A DNA stretch of 59,281 nucleotides from an uncultured Pelagibacteraceae bacterium (GTDB lineage Bacteria; Pseudomonadota; Alphaproteobacteria; Pelagibacterales; Pelagibacteraceae), in assembly GCA_902554335.1 (NCBI GenBank), contig CACDOD010000004.1:1-59281 (forward strand), in the 5' to 3' direction. The translations under genes and the position numbers were made by a program. Shown here piece after piece: positions 31,702 through 41,361 of the stretch; positions within the stretch are counted from its first letter, which is position 1; each line of letters begins with the position of its first letter. Under the pieces are notes generated by a model. The model did no database searches. It was not told the DNA's origin and saw nothing but the letters and a program-made list of their open reading frames with translations.

Positions 31702-32226
31702 ATGGCGAGAGTAACAGTAGAAGATTGTATTGATAAAGTAGATAGTCCATATCAACTAGTATTAGTGGCAAAAGAAAGAGCTACACAGCTTAATACAGGA
31801 ATTGAGCCTTCTTTACCAAGAGATAATGATAAAAATACAGTAATTTCATTAAGAGAAATTGCTGATGAAAAAGTAAAAGTTTCTGATTTAGTCGATAGCG
31901 CAATATACAAGTTAAGAAAACATGTAGAACAAGTTGATGAGATCTCAGAAGATGATGAAGAAATAGGAGATGATTTTGAAAATCAATACAAGGGAGAAAT
32001 TTCTAAAAGCGGGGTTCCTATATTACCATCAAAAAGAGCAAGGAAAATACCAGAAAAAATACAAGTTTCAAAAGACGATCTTGCTGAATTAACAAACACA
32101 CCCAACATTCAAGCAGAAGAGACAGAAGCAGAAGATACAGAAGCAGGAGAAGTTTCATTAGATAAAATGACTGAAGATGAAAATAAAGAAGCTGCTACCG
32201 AAGATACAGAAACTTCAAATAGTTAA
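31702..32226 (+). CDS. rpoZ: RNA polymerase omega subunit with long acidic tail
   Basis: Residues 1-about 70 match the omega core: [44 protein letters not shown]. Family proteins are usually about 70-130 aa, whereas this is 174 aa. [18 protein letters not shown] patch and then a Glu/Asp/Thr-rich tail (repeats of the AEDTEA type) follow. Omega promotes assembly of the beta' subunit; the tail function is unknown. It is followed by dusA after 30 bp. Confidence 0.9.
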   Translation: MARVTVEDCIDKVDSPYQLVLVAKERATQLNTGIEPSLPRDNDKNTVISLREIADEKVKVSDLVDSAIYKLRKHVEQVDEISEDDEEIGDDFENQYKGEISKSGVPILPSKRARKIPEKIQVSKDDLAELTNTPNIQAEETEAEDTEAGEVSLDKMTEDENKEAATEDTETSNS

Positions 32227-32256
32227 TTAAATAATATATTAATTCTCTAATTATTT

Positions 32257-33240
32257 ATGAATAGACTTATTTCAGTTGCACCTATGATGGATTGTACAGA
32301 TCGCCATGAGAGATATTTTTTAAGATTAATTAGCAAAAATGCTCTTCTTTATACAGAAATGGTCGTTTCAGAAGCAATTGACAGAGGAGATAAAAAAAAA
32401 CTTTTAGAATTTAATTTAAAAGAAAAACCTGTAGCACTTCAACTAGGTGGATCGTCACCAAAACTTTTATCTAAAGCAACAAGAATTGGAGAAGAGTTTG
32501 GTTATGATGAGATTAATTTAAATTTAGGTTGCCCAAGCAAAAAGGTTCAAAAAAATAAATTTGGTGCATGTTTAATGAAGGAACCAAATTTGGTTGCTGA
32601 CTGTTTAAATGAAATGGTTTCTTCAACAAAACTACCTGTAACTGTCAAGACAAGAATCGGTTACGACAATGTAGAGGATTACGAAAATTTATATAATTTT
32701 GTAAATGTTTTAACAAAAACTGGAGTTACAACATTTATCATACATGCTAGAAAAGCAATGTTAGGTAAATTTACACCAAAGCAAAATCTTAACATTCCTC
32801 CATTAAAATATGATTTTGTTTATAAACTAAAAAAAGATTTTCCAAATCTTGAAATAATTATCAACGGTGGAATTACAAATACAGATCAGATCAAAGAACA
32901 TCTTAAAAATGTTGATGGTGTAATGATTGGAAGATCTGTTTATCATTCGCCATATTTTTTAGCAGATATCGAGAAAGATATTTTTTCAAATGAAAATGTA
33001 TTAACCAGAGAAGATATAATAAAAGAATTAATTGATTATGCAAAAGTTGAAATAAAAAAAGGAACTATGCTTCATCATATAATGCGACATACACTAGGGT
33101 TATACCATGGAATATCTGGATCAAGTTTTTGGAAAAGATATTTAAGTGAAAATATGTGTGTTAGAGATGCAGATATAAAAAAAATAGATCATATTTTAGA
33201 TAAAGTTAAATATACACATCAACAAGAAGTGAGTATTTAA
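32257..33240 (+). CDS. dusA: tRNA-dihydrouridine synthase DusA
   Basis: A 327-aa FMN enzyme reducing uridines in the tRNA D-loop. SVAPMMDCTDRHERYFLR is the DusA-type N-terminus. VALQLGGSSP, NLNLGCPSKKVQ with the catalytic Cys in FGACLM, KTRIGYD, FIIHARKA, and NGGITNTDQ and GVMIGRSVYH (FMN phosphate site) follow. The tRNA-binding helical domain is at the C-terminus. Its stop is directly followed by the TTG start of the next gene. Confidence 0.93.
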   Translation: MNRLISVAPMMDCTDRHERYFLRLISKNALLYTEMVVSEAIDRGDKKKLLEFNLKEKPVALQLGGSSPKLLSKATRIGEEFGYDEINLNLGCPSKKVQKNKFGACLMKEPNLVADCLNEMVSSTKLPVTVKTRIGYDNVEDYENLYNFVNVLTKTGVTTFIIHARKAMLGKFTPKQNLNIPPLKYDFVYKLKKDFPNLEIIINGGITNTDQIKEHLKNVDGVMIGRSVYHSPYFLADIEKDIFSNENVLTREDIIKELIDYAKVEIKKGTMLHHIMRHTLGLYHGISGSSFWKRYLSENMCVRDADIKKIDHILDKVKYTHQQEVSI

Positions 33241-34074
33241 TTGATTAGCCAAATTTTAGAAAATCAATATTTATTATTTATAATATTGATGATCATAACT
33301 GCTTTTCCAGTTGGTTTTTTTGCTGGATTATTTGGTATTGGTGGTGGATTAATAACTGTACCATTTTTATTTTTTATATTCAGCTCGTTAGATATTGATC
33401 CAAATTATGTCATGCATTTAGCTGTTGGAACTTCTTTTTCTATTATAATCCCAACTTCATTTGTTTCAGTTTATACTCATAACAAACATGGAGCTGTAGA
33501 TCTCCAAATAATAAAGTCGTATGCACTTTTTGTGATTGTAGGTGTAATTTGTGGAACATCTTTAGCATCAATTATGAAAACAAAGGGTTTAATTTTGTTT
33601 TTTACTGTAGTTGTTTATTTTTTAAGCATTTATTTATTATTTTTGAGGGAAAAAGCTCATGATACAAATCCTAATTTTAACCTATTTCCTAAAATAATTT
33701 TTGGCTTTTTTTCAGGTTTTATTTCAGCTCCAATGGGGATTGGAGGCGCTGTTATGAATGTTCCTATTTTAAAATATTTTGGCTATCCAATTAATAAGGC
33801 TATAGGTAGCGCTGCTGCGATTGGTTTTTTTATTGCCCTATTCGGAGCCATAGGTTTTTTAATTTCTGGCTCTTATCTAGATGTAGATCTTCCATTAAGC
33901 ATTGGTTTTATTAATATTCCAGCATTATTAATTTTTATACCCATTACAACATTAATGGCGAAAGTTGGAGCAAATGCTGTACATAAGATTGAAAAACAAA
34001 AAATTACTAAGTTTTTTGGAATATTTCTAATAGTTGTTGGAACTATATTTTTTTATAGATATCTAAATATATAA
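33241..34074 (+). CDS. TSUP-family (TauE/SafE) membrane transporter
   Basis: A 277-aa protein with about eight helices. FFAGLFGIGGGLITVPFL near residue 27 and FFSGFISAPMGIGGAVMNVP in the second half are the paired glycine-rich motifs of the sulfite/sulfonate or organoanion exporter family. The start is TTG at 33241, directly after the dusA stop. The next in-frame ATG is at codon 17 inside the first helix and is less likely. The end overlaps the minus-strand terminator of the next gene. Confidence 0.85.
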   Translation: MISQILENQYLLFIILMIITAFPVGFFAGLFGIGGGLITVPFLFFIFSSLDIDPNYVMHLAVGTSFSIIIPTSFVSVYTHNKHGAVDLQIIKSYALFVIVGVICGTSLASIMKTKGLILFFTVVVYFLSIYLLFLREKAHDTNPNFNLFPKIIFGFFSGFISAPMGIGGAVMNVPILKYFGYPINKAIGSAAAIGFFIALFGAIGFLISGSYLDVDLPLSIGFINIPALLIFIPITTLMAKVGANAVHKIEKQKITKFFGIFLIVVGTIFFYRYLNI

Positions 34075-34110
34075 AAACGGGAGCGGTTTCAGTCTCCCTC
34101 TGCCACTCCC
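34073..34110 (-). terminator. Rho-independent terminator of the phosphohexomutase gene
   Basis: Read on the minus strand: GGGAGTGG (34110-34103), a 16-nt loop, CCGCTCCC (34086-34079), then G and five T (34077-34073). It makes an 8-bp stem with one G-U pair. On the plus strand the same pair is a C-A mismatch and no U-run follows, so it works for the minus-strand gene. Its T-run lies inside the stop-codon region of the convergent TSUP gene. Confidence 0.75.
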
Positions 34111-34171
34111 TTAACAATCTTATATCTGATTCTCTCTATTTTTATTAACTCTTATTAATTGAATCTTTTAT

Positions 34172-35617
34172 TTAGATTTTCTGATCATATTCACCAATTT
34201 TACCAGTTTGTTGAAGAAGATTGTCTATAAATGAAAAAATATTTTTTTTTCTATTATCAGATGTTGGGCTTTCTGTAACTATGACCAATGATGGTTTATT
34301 TGAAGATGCTCTAATTAAACCCCAAGAACCATCCTTAAGGCTAAACCTAACACCATTTACCGTTAGAATATGGTTAATTTCTTGATTATCAATTTTTTGA
34401 CCAGTTTCTTTTAAGTTTACAATTTCTTTTGTTATTTCCTCGATCACACCATATTTTTCTTCATCTTTGCAAAAAGGACCCATTGTTGGACTTTGATAAG
34501 TTTTTGGTAAAGAAGCGATTAATTTGCTTAGTTTGTATTCTTCATTATCAAGTAGTACACAGACTTGAATTGCAGAATTTATACCATCATCATAGCCATA
34601 CCCTAATGGTTGATTAAAAAAGAAATGACCACTTTTTTCAAAGCCTGCAATTGCTTTATCCTCATTAACCTTTCTTTTAATGTACGAGTGTCCTGTCTTC
34701 CAATAGACTGTTTTGCAATTGTTTTTTTTTAAAATTTCATCATTTTCGTATAACCCTGTGGATTTCACATCAACAATAAATTTATTACCAGGGTATTTTT
34801 TTGATATATCTCTTGCGAGCAAAAGACCAACTTTATCAGAAAATATTTCATTTCCTATTTCATCTACAACTCCTACACGATCACCGTCACCATCAAATCC
34901 AAAGCCTACATCTGCATTATTTTCTTTCACACACTTCGCTATTTCATTAAGCATTTTAAGATCTTCTGGATTTGGATTGTATTTTGGAAAAGTAAAGTCT
35001 AATTTACAGTCTAATTCGATTACATCACAACCAATATTTCTCAGTATTTCTGGAGCGAATATACCAGCAGTCCCATTTCCACAGGCTACTACCACTTTTA
35101 GTTGTTTATTAATTTTATTTTTTGATAAATGCTCAATATATTTTGATTTGTAATTATCAATCTTTTTGTAATTTCCTTTACCATTTTCAAATTTCTTTTC
35201 TAATACTATTTCTTTTAATTCGTTCATTTCCTCGTAACAATGGGTTAGCCCTTTTTTGATACCCATTTTTATACCTGTCCAGCCATTTTCATTATGACTT
35301 GCAGTGATCATTGCAACTGCATCTGAATTAATATCAAATTGTGAAAAATAAATTGTTGGAGAAAGACATAAACCAAGATCTTCCACATAGCATCCTGTCG
35401 AAATCAAACCCTCGACAAAATAGTTTTTTACTTCTTCACTATACGACCTATAATCGAAACCAACAGTAACTCTTGCGTTTTTCCTAAATTTTATAATTTG
35501 AGAGCCAAAGCCTTTTCCTACTTCCCTGATTCCCGGTCCATTTATCTTTTCTGGATATAACCATCGTGCGTCATATTCTCTAAATCCTAAAGGGTCGATT
35601 TTTATAGTTTCAGACAT
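34172..35617 (-). CDS. Phosphomannomutase/phosphoglucomutase
   Basis: A 481-aa alpha-D-phosphohexomutase interconverting hexose-6-phosphate and hexose-1-phosphate. It has the phosphoserine loop TASHNENGWTG with Ser107, the Mg loop FDGDGDRVG near 240, a sugar-specificity loop GFEKSGHFFF and a C-terminal phosphate loop RASSNKPSLVI. It could supply glucose-1-phosphate to RmlA or mannose-1-phosphate for other glycans. It is monocistronic with its own terminator. Confidence 0.9.
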   Translation of the reverse strand: MSETIKIDPLGFREYDARWLYPEKINGPGIREVGKGFGSQIIKFRKNARVTVGFDYRSYSEEVKNYFVEGLISTGCYVEDLGLCLSPTIYFSQFDINSDAVAMITASHNENGWTGIKMGIKKGLTHCYEEMNELKEIVLEKKFENGKGNYKKIDNYKSKYIEHLSKNKINKQLKVVVACGNGTAGIFAPEILRNIGCDVIELDCKLDFTFPKYNPNPEDLKMLNEIAKCVKENNADVGFGFDGDGDRVGVVDEIGNEIFSDKVGLLLARDISKKYPGNKFIVDVKSTGLYENDEILKKNNCKTVYWKTGHSYIKRKVNEDKAIAGFEKSGHFFFNQPLGYGYDDGINSAIQVCVLLDNEEYKLSKLIASLPKTYQSPTMGPFCKDEEKYGVIEEITKEIVNLKETGQKIDNQEINHILTVNGVRFSLKDGSWGLIRASSNKPSLVIVTESPTSDNRKKNIFSFIDNLLQQTGKIGEYDQKI

Positions 35618-35724
35618 GTGGATATATCTACATTTTTTTTGGTTTTTTGTTGAATAAAAAAACTAATTTTCTATAAATGTTCTCTTGAATTGTAGTTTAT
35701 ATAGTATATTAACCTTTTCAACAC

Positions 35725-35739
35725 ACAACATATAGTTGT
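35725..35739. promoter_or_regulatory. Candidate NrdR box upstream of nrdA
   Basis: ACAAC-ATATA-GTTGT is a perfect palindrome 36 bp upstream of the nrdA ATG and resembles the NrdR consensus (ACA-type arms around ATAT). A weaker ATATA-centred site (35694-35708) is centred 31 bp away, close to the spacing usual for paired NrdR boxes. The remaining 158-bp spacer (35618-35775) holds no gene. A Shine-Dalgarno AAGGAAG lies just before the ATG. Confidence 0.55.
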
Positions 35740-35775
35740 TTTACATAAGTTTAACGTTTATAATAAGGAAGATAC

Positions 35776-37722
35776 ATGAATAAAGTCTTGTCTCAAGCCA
35801 TAAAAAAAGCTGTCTCTGAATATACTAATAATAATGTAGTTAATATTGAAGATAATTCTCATAAAAGACCAGACTTATTCTCACTTTCAGATAACACAGA
35901 GCTATTTCAAAATTCTAAAGGTATCACAATTAAGATTGACAGATCTAAAGATCAAAATTTAACTGATTTTGGTAAAGCAACATTGAGCGATAGATATTTA
36001 GGTCACAATGAGTCTTTTCAAGATTTATTTGCGAGAGTTGCGAGTCATTACGCTGATGATAATTTACATGCTCAAAGATTATATAACTATATTAGCAACT
36101 TATGGTTTATGCCTGCAACACCAGTTCTATCAAACGGTGGAACAAAGAGGGGTTTGCCAATCTCTTGTTTTTTAAACGAAGCTGGAGATAGTTTGCATGG
36201 AATTTTAGATTTATGGAGTGAAAATGTTTGGCTTGCTGCAAAAGGCGGAGGTATTGGAAGTTACTGGGGAAATTTAAGATCAATTGGTGAAAAAATTGGT
36301 AGAGTAGGTAAGACATCTGGAATTATTCCTTTTATAAAAGTAATGGACTCTTTAACAATGGCCATTAGTCAGGGCTCTTTAAGAAGAGGGTCTGCAGCTT
36401 GTTATTTACCTATCGACCATCCAGAGATTGAAGAATTTATTGAAATGAGAAGACCTACAGGTGGTGATCCAAATAGAAGATCATTAAATCTGCATCATGG
36501 AGTCCTTGTAAGCGATGCATTTATGAGAGCAGTAGAATTAGATGAACAATGGGCTTTGAAAAGTCCTAAAGATGGAGCGGTTCAATCAACAGTTTCTGCC
36601 AGAAATTTATGGATAAGACTATTAACTGCTAGAGTTGAAACTGGTGAACCATATATAATTTATATAGACACAGTTAATAGACAAATTCCACAACATCATA
36701 AACTTGCAGGTTTAACTGTTAAAACTTCAAATTTATGCAGTGAAATAACCTTGCCAACTGGAGTTGATAAAGAAGGTAGGGATAGAACAGCAGTTTGTTG
36801 TTTGTCATCATTAAACTTGGAAAAATATGATGAATGGAAAGATGATAAAAATTTCGTTAAAGATGTGATGAGATTTTTAGACAACGTTTTAACAGACTTT
36901 ATCGAAAGAGCTCCTGAAGAATTTAGTGATGCAACTTATTCTGCAATGAAAGAAAGAAGCGTAGGTTTAGGTGTTATGGGGATGCACTCTTATTTCCAAC
37001 AAAAAATGATACCTTTCGAGTCAGTAATGGCTAAAGTTTGGAATAAAAAAATATTCAAAAATATCCAAGAACAAGTTGATCAAGCATCCAAAGATTTAGC
37101 CGAAGAAAGAGGGCCATGCCCGGATGCCGCAGAATATGGAATTAATGAAAGATTTTCTAATAAAACTGCAATAGCACCTACAGCATCAATATCAATTATT
37201 TGTGGTGGAGCATCTCCAGGGGTTGAACCTATAGCTGCAAATAGCTATACACACAAAACTCTTTCTGGCTCATTTAATGTTCGAAATAAATATTTAGCAA
37301 AACTTTTAGAGAAACATTCTAAAAATGATGATGAGACATGGTCAAGCATAACTACAAATCAAGGATCTGTATCTCATCTTGATTTCTTAACCCAGGAAGA
37401 AAAAGATGTATTTAAAACAGCTTTTGAACTTGATCAAAGATGGATAATTGATTTAGGTGCCGATAGAACACCTTACATTTCACAGGCTCAATCAATAAAT
37501 ATTTTTATACCTGCTGATATTCATAAAAGAGACCTCCATCAAATTCATTTTCAAGCATGGAAAAAAGGACTTAAAAGTCTTTATTATTGTAGATCAAAGT
37601 CAATACAAAGAGCTGAAAATGTAAATGATACAAAATCAACGGATGTTACATCCAATGTTTACAAATCAAAAAACAATCAAAATGAACAACCAGAATACGA
37701 GGAGTGTCTATCATGTCAGTAG
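35776..37722 (+). CDS. nrdA: Ribonucleoside-diphosphate reductase alpha subunit
   Basis: A 648-aa class I RNR large subunit. The 10-stranded barrel holds NLWFMPATPVLSNGG, LPISCFLNEA (redox Cys), AAKGGGIGSYWG, SNLCSEITLP (the N-x-C-x-E active site) and the radical-transfer tyrosines in KSLYYCRSKS. The extreme C-terminus has the CLSC redox pair that swings in for thioredoxin reduction. There is no obvious N-terminal ATP-cone, as in shorter alpha subunits. It is translationally coupled to nrdB. Confidence 0.93.
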   Translation: MNKVLSQAIKKAVSEYTNNNVVNIEDNSHKRPDLFSLSDNTELFQNSKGITIKIDRSKDQNLTDFGKATLSDRYLGHNESFQDLFARVASHYADDNLHAQRLYNYISNLWFMPATPVLSNGGTKRGLPISCFLNEAGDSLHGILDLWSENVWLAAKGGGIGSYWGNLRSIGEKIGRVGKTSGIIPFIKVMDSLTMAISQGSLRRGSAACYLPIDHPEIEEFIEMRRPTGGDPNRRSLNLHHGVLVSDAFMRAVELDEQWALKSPKDGAVQSTVSARNLWIRLLTARVETGEPYIIYIDTVNRQIPQHHKLAGLTVKTSNLCSEITLPTGVDKEGRDRTAVCCLSSLNLEKYDEWKDDKNFVKDVMRFLDNVLTDFIERAPEEFSDATYSAMKERSVGLGVMGMHSYFQQKMIPFESVMAKVWNKKIFKNIQEQVDQASKDLAEERGPCPDAAEYGINERFSNKTAIAPTASISIICGGASPGVEPIAANSYTHKTLSGSFNVRNKYLAKLLEKHSKNDDETWSSITTNQGSVSHLDFLTQEEKDVFKTAFELDQRWIIDLGADRTPYISQAQSINIFIPADIHKRDLHQIHFQAWKKGLKSLYYCRSKSIQRAENVNDTKSTDVTSNVYKSKNNQNEQPEYEECLSCQ

Positions 37723-38726
37723 AAAGTTTAAAAAAACAGGAACAATTAATTATAAAACCAAAAAAAATGGGATTACTAGTAGAGAACCCAGTTTACAAAC
37801 CGTTTAGATATCCATGGTGTTATGATGCTTGGTTAACTCAGCAAAGAATTCATTGGCTACCAGAGGAAGTTCCTTTAGGTGATGATGTGAGAGATTGGCA
37901 AAAAAACTTGTCTCAAGCAGAAAAAAATCTACTTACTCAAATATTTAGATTTTTTACTCAAGCAGACGTAGAAGTTAATAATTGTTATTTAAGACATTAC
38001 ACCACTGTATTTAAGCCTACAGAAGTATTAATGATGATGACATCATTTGCGTCAATGGAGACAGTTCATATTGCTGCTTATTCACATCTCTTAGACACTA
38101 TTGGAATGCCAGAATCTGAATACTCTGCATTTATGAAATATAAAGAAATGAAGGATAAATATGATTACATGCAAAATTTTAATGTAAATTCAAAAGAGGA
38201 TATTGCAAAAACAGTTGCTGTATTCAGCGCTTTCACAGAAGGTTTACAATTATTTGCAAGTTTTGCTATTTTATTAAACTTTCCACGATTTAATAAAATG
38301 AAAGGGATGGGTCAGATTGTTACTTGGTCAGTAAGAGACGAGACTTTGCATTGCAATTCTATGATTAGACTTTTTAAAGAATTCATAAAGGAGGAACCAC
38401 AAATTTGGACACCTCAACTTAAAAAAGAAATTTATGAAGCATGCAGAACTATAGTTCACCATGAGGACGCTTTTATAGATTTAGCATTTGAAATGGGGCC
38501 GATGAATGGTTTAACTGCTCAAGAAGTTAAAGATTATATTAGATTTATTGGGAATAGGAGACTGTCGCAATTAGGTTTAGAGCCAATTTATGATGTTCAA
38601 AAAAATCCTTTAACTTGGCTTGATACGATGCTTAACGCTGTAGAGCATATGAACTTTTTTGAAGGTAGAGCAACAGAATATTCTAAAGCGTCTACCCAGG
38701 GATCTTGGACAGAAGCTTTTAGTTAA
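37713..38726 (+). CDS. nrdB: Ribonucleoside-diphosphate reductase beta subunit
   Basis: A 337-aa ferritin-like radical subunit. The metal-site helices read FRFFTQADVEVNNCYL, FASMETVHIAAY, FTEGLQLFASF and SVRDETLHCNSMI, followed by the HHEDAF segment. The start at ATG 37713 is preferred over GTG 37704 because GAGGAG lies at the right distance upstream. It overlaps nrdA by 10 nt. It supplies the thiyl-generating radical to NrdA. Confidence 0.92.
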   Translation: MSVESLKKQEQLIIKPKKMGLLVENPVYKPFRYPWCYDAWLTQQRIHWLPEEVPLGDDVRDWQKNLSQAEKNLLTQIFRFFTQADVEVNNCYLRHYTTVFKPTEVLMMMTSFASMETVHIAAYSHLLDTIGMPESEYSAFMKYKEMKDKYDYMQNFNVNSKEDIAKTVAVFSAFTEGLQLFASFAILLNFPRFNKMKGMGQIVTWSVRDETLHCNSMIRLFKEFIKEEPQIWTPQLKKEIYEACRTIVHHEDAFIDLAFEMGPMNGLTAQEVKDYIRFIGNRRLSQLGLEPIYDVQKNPLTWLDTMLNAVEHMNFFEGRATEYSKASTQGSWTEAFS

Positions 38727-38731
38727 TTTAA

Positions 38732-39355
38732 ATGAGAGACTTTGGTCTTGTTGTAATCGGTGCACATTTTGGTGTATGGTTACAAGAAGAGATATCAAAC
38801 TTTAAAGACCAAAATATTCTCTTAATCGAACCCGTACCCTATAATTTTGAGGTCCTACAAAAAAAATTTAAAGATAGCAAAAATATTTTTATTTGTAATA
38901 ATGCTATATTTTCTGAAAATAAGTTAGAAAAATTTTTTTTTGTTAAAGAAAATTCTATACCCATACTAGGAAAACATTGGGCAAGTGGAATTGGTTCTTT
39001 CAATAAACAACACCTTTTAAATCATAGAACCAAAAGATTTAAGATTGAAGAAAAAGATATTGACACCATTGAGATAAATTTTATAGATTTTGAAACATTG
39101 GTAAAAAAATATGAAATAGGTAATATTGAAAAATTACAAATCGATGTTGAAGGTGCAGAATTTGATATTTTAAACTCAATTAATTTTGAGAAAATTAAAA
39201 TAAAAAATATATTATTTGAGTCCAAACATTTTGATGGCACATTTACTGAGGGTAAAAAACTAGAGAAAATTAAAGAAAAGCTAATTTCACAAGGCTATGA
39301 ATTGACTCAAATTGATAAAGAAAATATTTTAGCTAAAAAATTATCTCTGATTTAG
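38732..39355 (+). CDS. FkbM-family methyltransferase
   Basis: A 207-aa SAM-dependent methyltransferase. VIGAHFGVWLQEEI is motif I (GAHFG where GANxG is usual), LLIEPVPYNFEVL is motif II, IDFETLVKKY and LQIDVEGAEFDIL are the characteristic FkbM blocks. Members usually O-methylate sugars or natural products. It begins 5 nt after nrdB and overlaps convergent prpC by 15 nt. A connection to nucleotide reduction is not evident. Confidence 0.85.
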   Translation: MRDFGLVVIGAHFGVWLQEEISNFKDQNILLIEPVPYNFEVLQKKFKDSKNIFICNNAIFSENKLEKFFFVKENSIPILGKHWASGIGSFNKQHLLNHRTKRFKIEEKDIDTIEINFIDFETLVKKYEIGNIEKLQIDVEGAEFDILNSINFEKIKIKNILFESKHFDGTFTEGKKLEKIKEKLISQGYELTQIDKENILAKKLSLI

Positions 39356-40465
39356 TTGAACCACTTTTCTGTGTTGATTACCTTTGTATTTTGCTAGAGG
39401 CCTTATCAGTTTATTTGCAGCATGTTGTTCAATAATATGGGCTGACCAACCAGTTATTCTGGAAATTACAAAAATTGGAGTAAAAAAGTCTGTGTCAAAA
39501 CCCATTAAATGATAGGTTGGACCAGTCGGATAATCCACATTTGGATGAATATTTTTTCTTTCAATCATAACTTTTTCTACAATATCGTAAATTTTTTCAA
39601 ATTTTTTATCTTTTTTAAGTTTTGCCACTTTTCCAAAATATTCGCGCATTGTGGGCACTCTAGAATCTCCACTTTTATAAACTCTATGTCCAAAACCCAT
39701 CACGACATCTTTTTTATCGAGTGCTTTGTTGATCCACTTTAATGCATTTTCTGGTTTTTTAATTTTGTTCATCATATGCATCACTTCTTCATTCGCCCCA
39801 CCGTGAAGAGGTCCTTTAAGACTAGCGATTGCCCCAGTTATTGCACCATGAATATCTGATAAACTGCTTGTAATGGTTCTTGCAGTAAATGTTGAAACAT
39901 TAAAACTATGTTCAGCATATAAAATTAAAGAAACATCAAATGCTTTTACTATTTCCTTGTCAGGAACTTTGCCAAAACACATATGAAAAAAGTTCTCCGA
40001 AAAAGAGAGATTTTTCTTTGGAGGAATAATTTTTTTTCCTTTTCTTGCTCTATAAAAAGCTGCCAGAGCAACTGGTGTTTTTGCAAATATCCTCATAACT
40101 TTTCGCATATTGGCTTCAAATGAATTATCTTTTGTTTCTTTATCTTCTAATCCCATTATGCTCACAGCAGTTCTCGCAACATCCATTGGATGTGCAGATT
40201 TTGGAAATCTTTTTATATCTTGAAGAATCGTATTAGATAATTTTCTTTCTCTTCGTTCTTGATTTTCAAATTTTTTTAATTGTTTTTTATCTGGTAGTTC
40301 TCCGTTTAATATTAAATAAGCCACTTCCTCAAATTTACACTTGGCACATAAATCTTGAGCTGCATATCCTCTGTATGTAAGAGAATTAATTTCAGGCATA
40401 ACTTTAGATACTTCGGTTTCGTCAACTACTATTCCAAGTAAACCTTTTTTAATTTCATCACTCAT
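39341..40465 (-). CDS. prpC: 2-Methylcitrate synthase
   Basis: A 374-aa citrate-synthase-family enzyme joining propionyl-CoA and oxaloacetate. LTYRGYAAQDL near the N-terminus, LYAEHSFNVSTFTAR, SSLSDIHGAITGAIASLKGPLHGGANE and FGHRVYKSGDSR carry the catalytic His residues. The family-level call rests on length, the LTYRGY start and the prpD-prpB-prpC order. The start overlaps the prpB stop by 1 nt. Confidence 0.92.
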   Translation of the reverse strand: MSDEIKKGLLGIVVDETEVSKVMPEINSLTYRGYAAQDLCAKCKFEEVAYLILNGELPDKKQLKKFENQERRERKLSNTILQDIKRFPKSAHPMDVARTAVSIMGLEDKETKDNSFEANMRKVMRIFAKTPVALAAFYRARKGKKIIPPKKNLSFSENFFHMCFGKVPDKEIVKAFDVSLILYAEHSFNVSTFTARTITSSLSDIHGAITGAIASLKGPLHGGANEEVMHMMNKIKKPENALKWINKALDKKDVVMGFGHRVYKSGDSRVPTMREYFGKVAKLKKDKKFEKIYDIVEKVMIERKNIHPNVDYPTGPTYHLMGFDTDFFTPIFVISRITGWSAHIIEQHAANKLIRPLAKYKGNQHRKVVQLNQR

Positions 40466-41361
40466 TATTCATGTCCATCAGTATTAAAATTATATATTTT
40501 TTCGTCTAGGGAATTATATTTTTCATAGTCGACTAAATCATATAATCTTTTTCTGGTTTGCATCATATCTATAATGTTATTTTGATGTCCATCTGTAAAA
40601 ATAGCACGTAGCCCATCCTCAACATTTTTCATGGCTAGCCTCTGACTTGTAACAGGGTATAAAACAATATTATATCCTAGATTTTCTAGTTCTCTAAAAC
40701 TCATCAACTTCGATTTACCAAATTCAGTCATATTAGCTAACAAATATGAACTAAGTGATTTTCTGACTTTTTCGAACTCTTTTTCGTCCTTTAATGCCTC
40801 TGGAAAAATAATTTCAGCACCTGCATCGATATAAGATTTACATCTTTCAATCATTTTATCTATTCCTTCTACAGATTTAGCATCAGACCTAGCAATGATT
40901 TTAAAATTTTTATCTTTTTTTGCTTTTACACAATCTTTAATTTTTTGAACCATCTGTTCCTTTGAAATTAGTTTTTTATTTTCAAGATGACCACATCTTT
41001 TTCTTTCAATTTGATCCTCTATATGAACAGCAGAAATTCCATAATTTTCAAAAGTTTCAATAGTGTCTTTACAAGATTTGAAACCTGTATCAATATCAAC
41101 TATAGTTGGTAAATTTGTTACTCTTGCAATTTGATTTGATCTATTGCTTACATCCTTTAGAGTTGTCAGACCAATATCTGGATAACCCAGATCATTAGAC
41201 ATAACACCACCAGAAACATAAACAGCATCATATCCTATTTCTTCAATTAATTTTGCTGTCAACGGATTAAAAGCGCCTGGAACGCGTAAAATTTTATTTG
41301 AAGACAGTTTATTATCCAGATCAATCCTTTTTTCCTCAGGTTTTTTTTGAATAAAATGCAT
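40465..41361 (-). CDS. prpB: 2-Methylisocitrate lyase
   Basis: A 298-aa PEP mutase/isocitrate-lyase-superfamily enzyme splitting 2-methylisocitrate into pyruvate and succinate. It has LRVPGAFNPLTAKL, DAVYVSGGVMSNDLGYPD, IVDIDTGF, HIEDQIERKRCGHLENK with the catalytic Cys in the K(K/R)CGH motif, and IARSDA. It is coupled by 1-nt overlaps to prpD and prpC. Confidence 0.93.
   Translation of the reverse strand: MHFIQKKPEEKRIDLDNKLSSNKILRVPGAFNPLTAKLIEEIGYDAVYVSGGVMSNDLGYPDIGLTTLKDVSNRSNQIARVTNLPTIVDIDTGFKSCKDTIETFENYGISAVHIEDQIERKRCGHLENKKLISKEQMVQKIKDCVKAKKDKNFKIIARSDAKSVEGIDKMIERCKSYIDAGAEIIFPEALKDEKEFEKVRKSLSSYLLANMTEFGKSKLMSFRELENLGYNIVLYPVTSQRLAMKNVEDGLRAIFTDGHQNNIIDMMQTRKRLYDLVDYEKYNSLDEKIYNFNTDGHE

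Noticed and set aside
34079..34110. Small structured RNA or tmRNA/tRNA end
   Set aside because: The GC-rich stretch forms a single hairpin followed by a T-run on the minus strand and lacks cloverleaf arms or other RNA signatures, so a terminator explains it.
35618..35775. Structured leader RNA for nrdA
   Set aside because: The spacer is AT-rich with no strong stems. The ATATA-centred palindrome is better explained as a protein-binding site.
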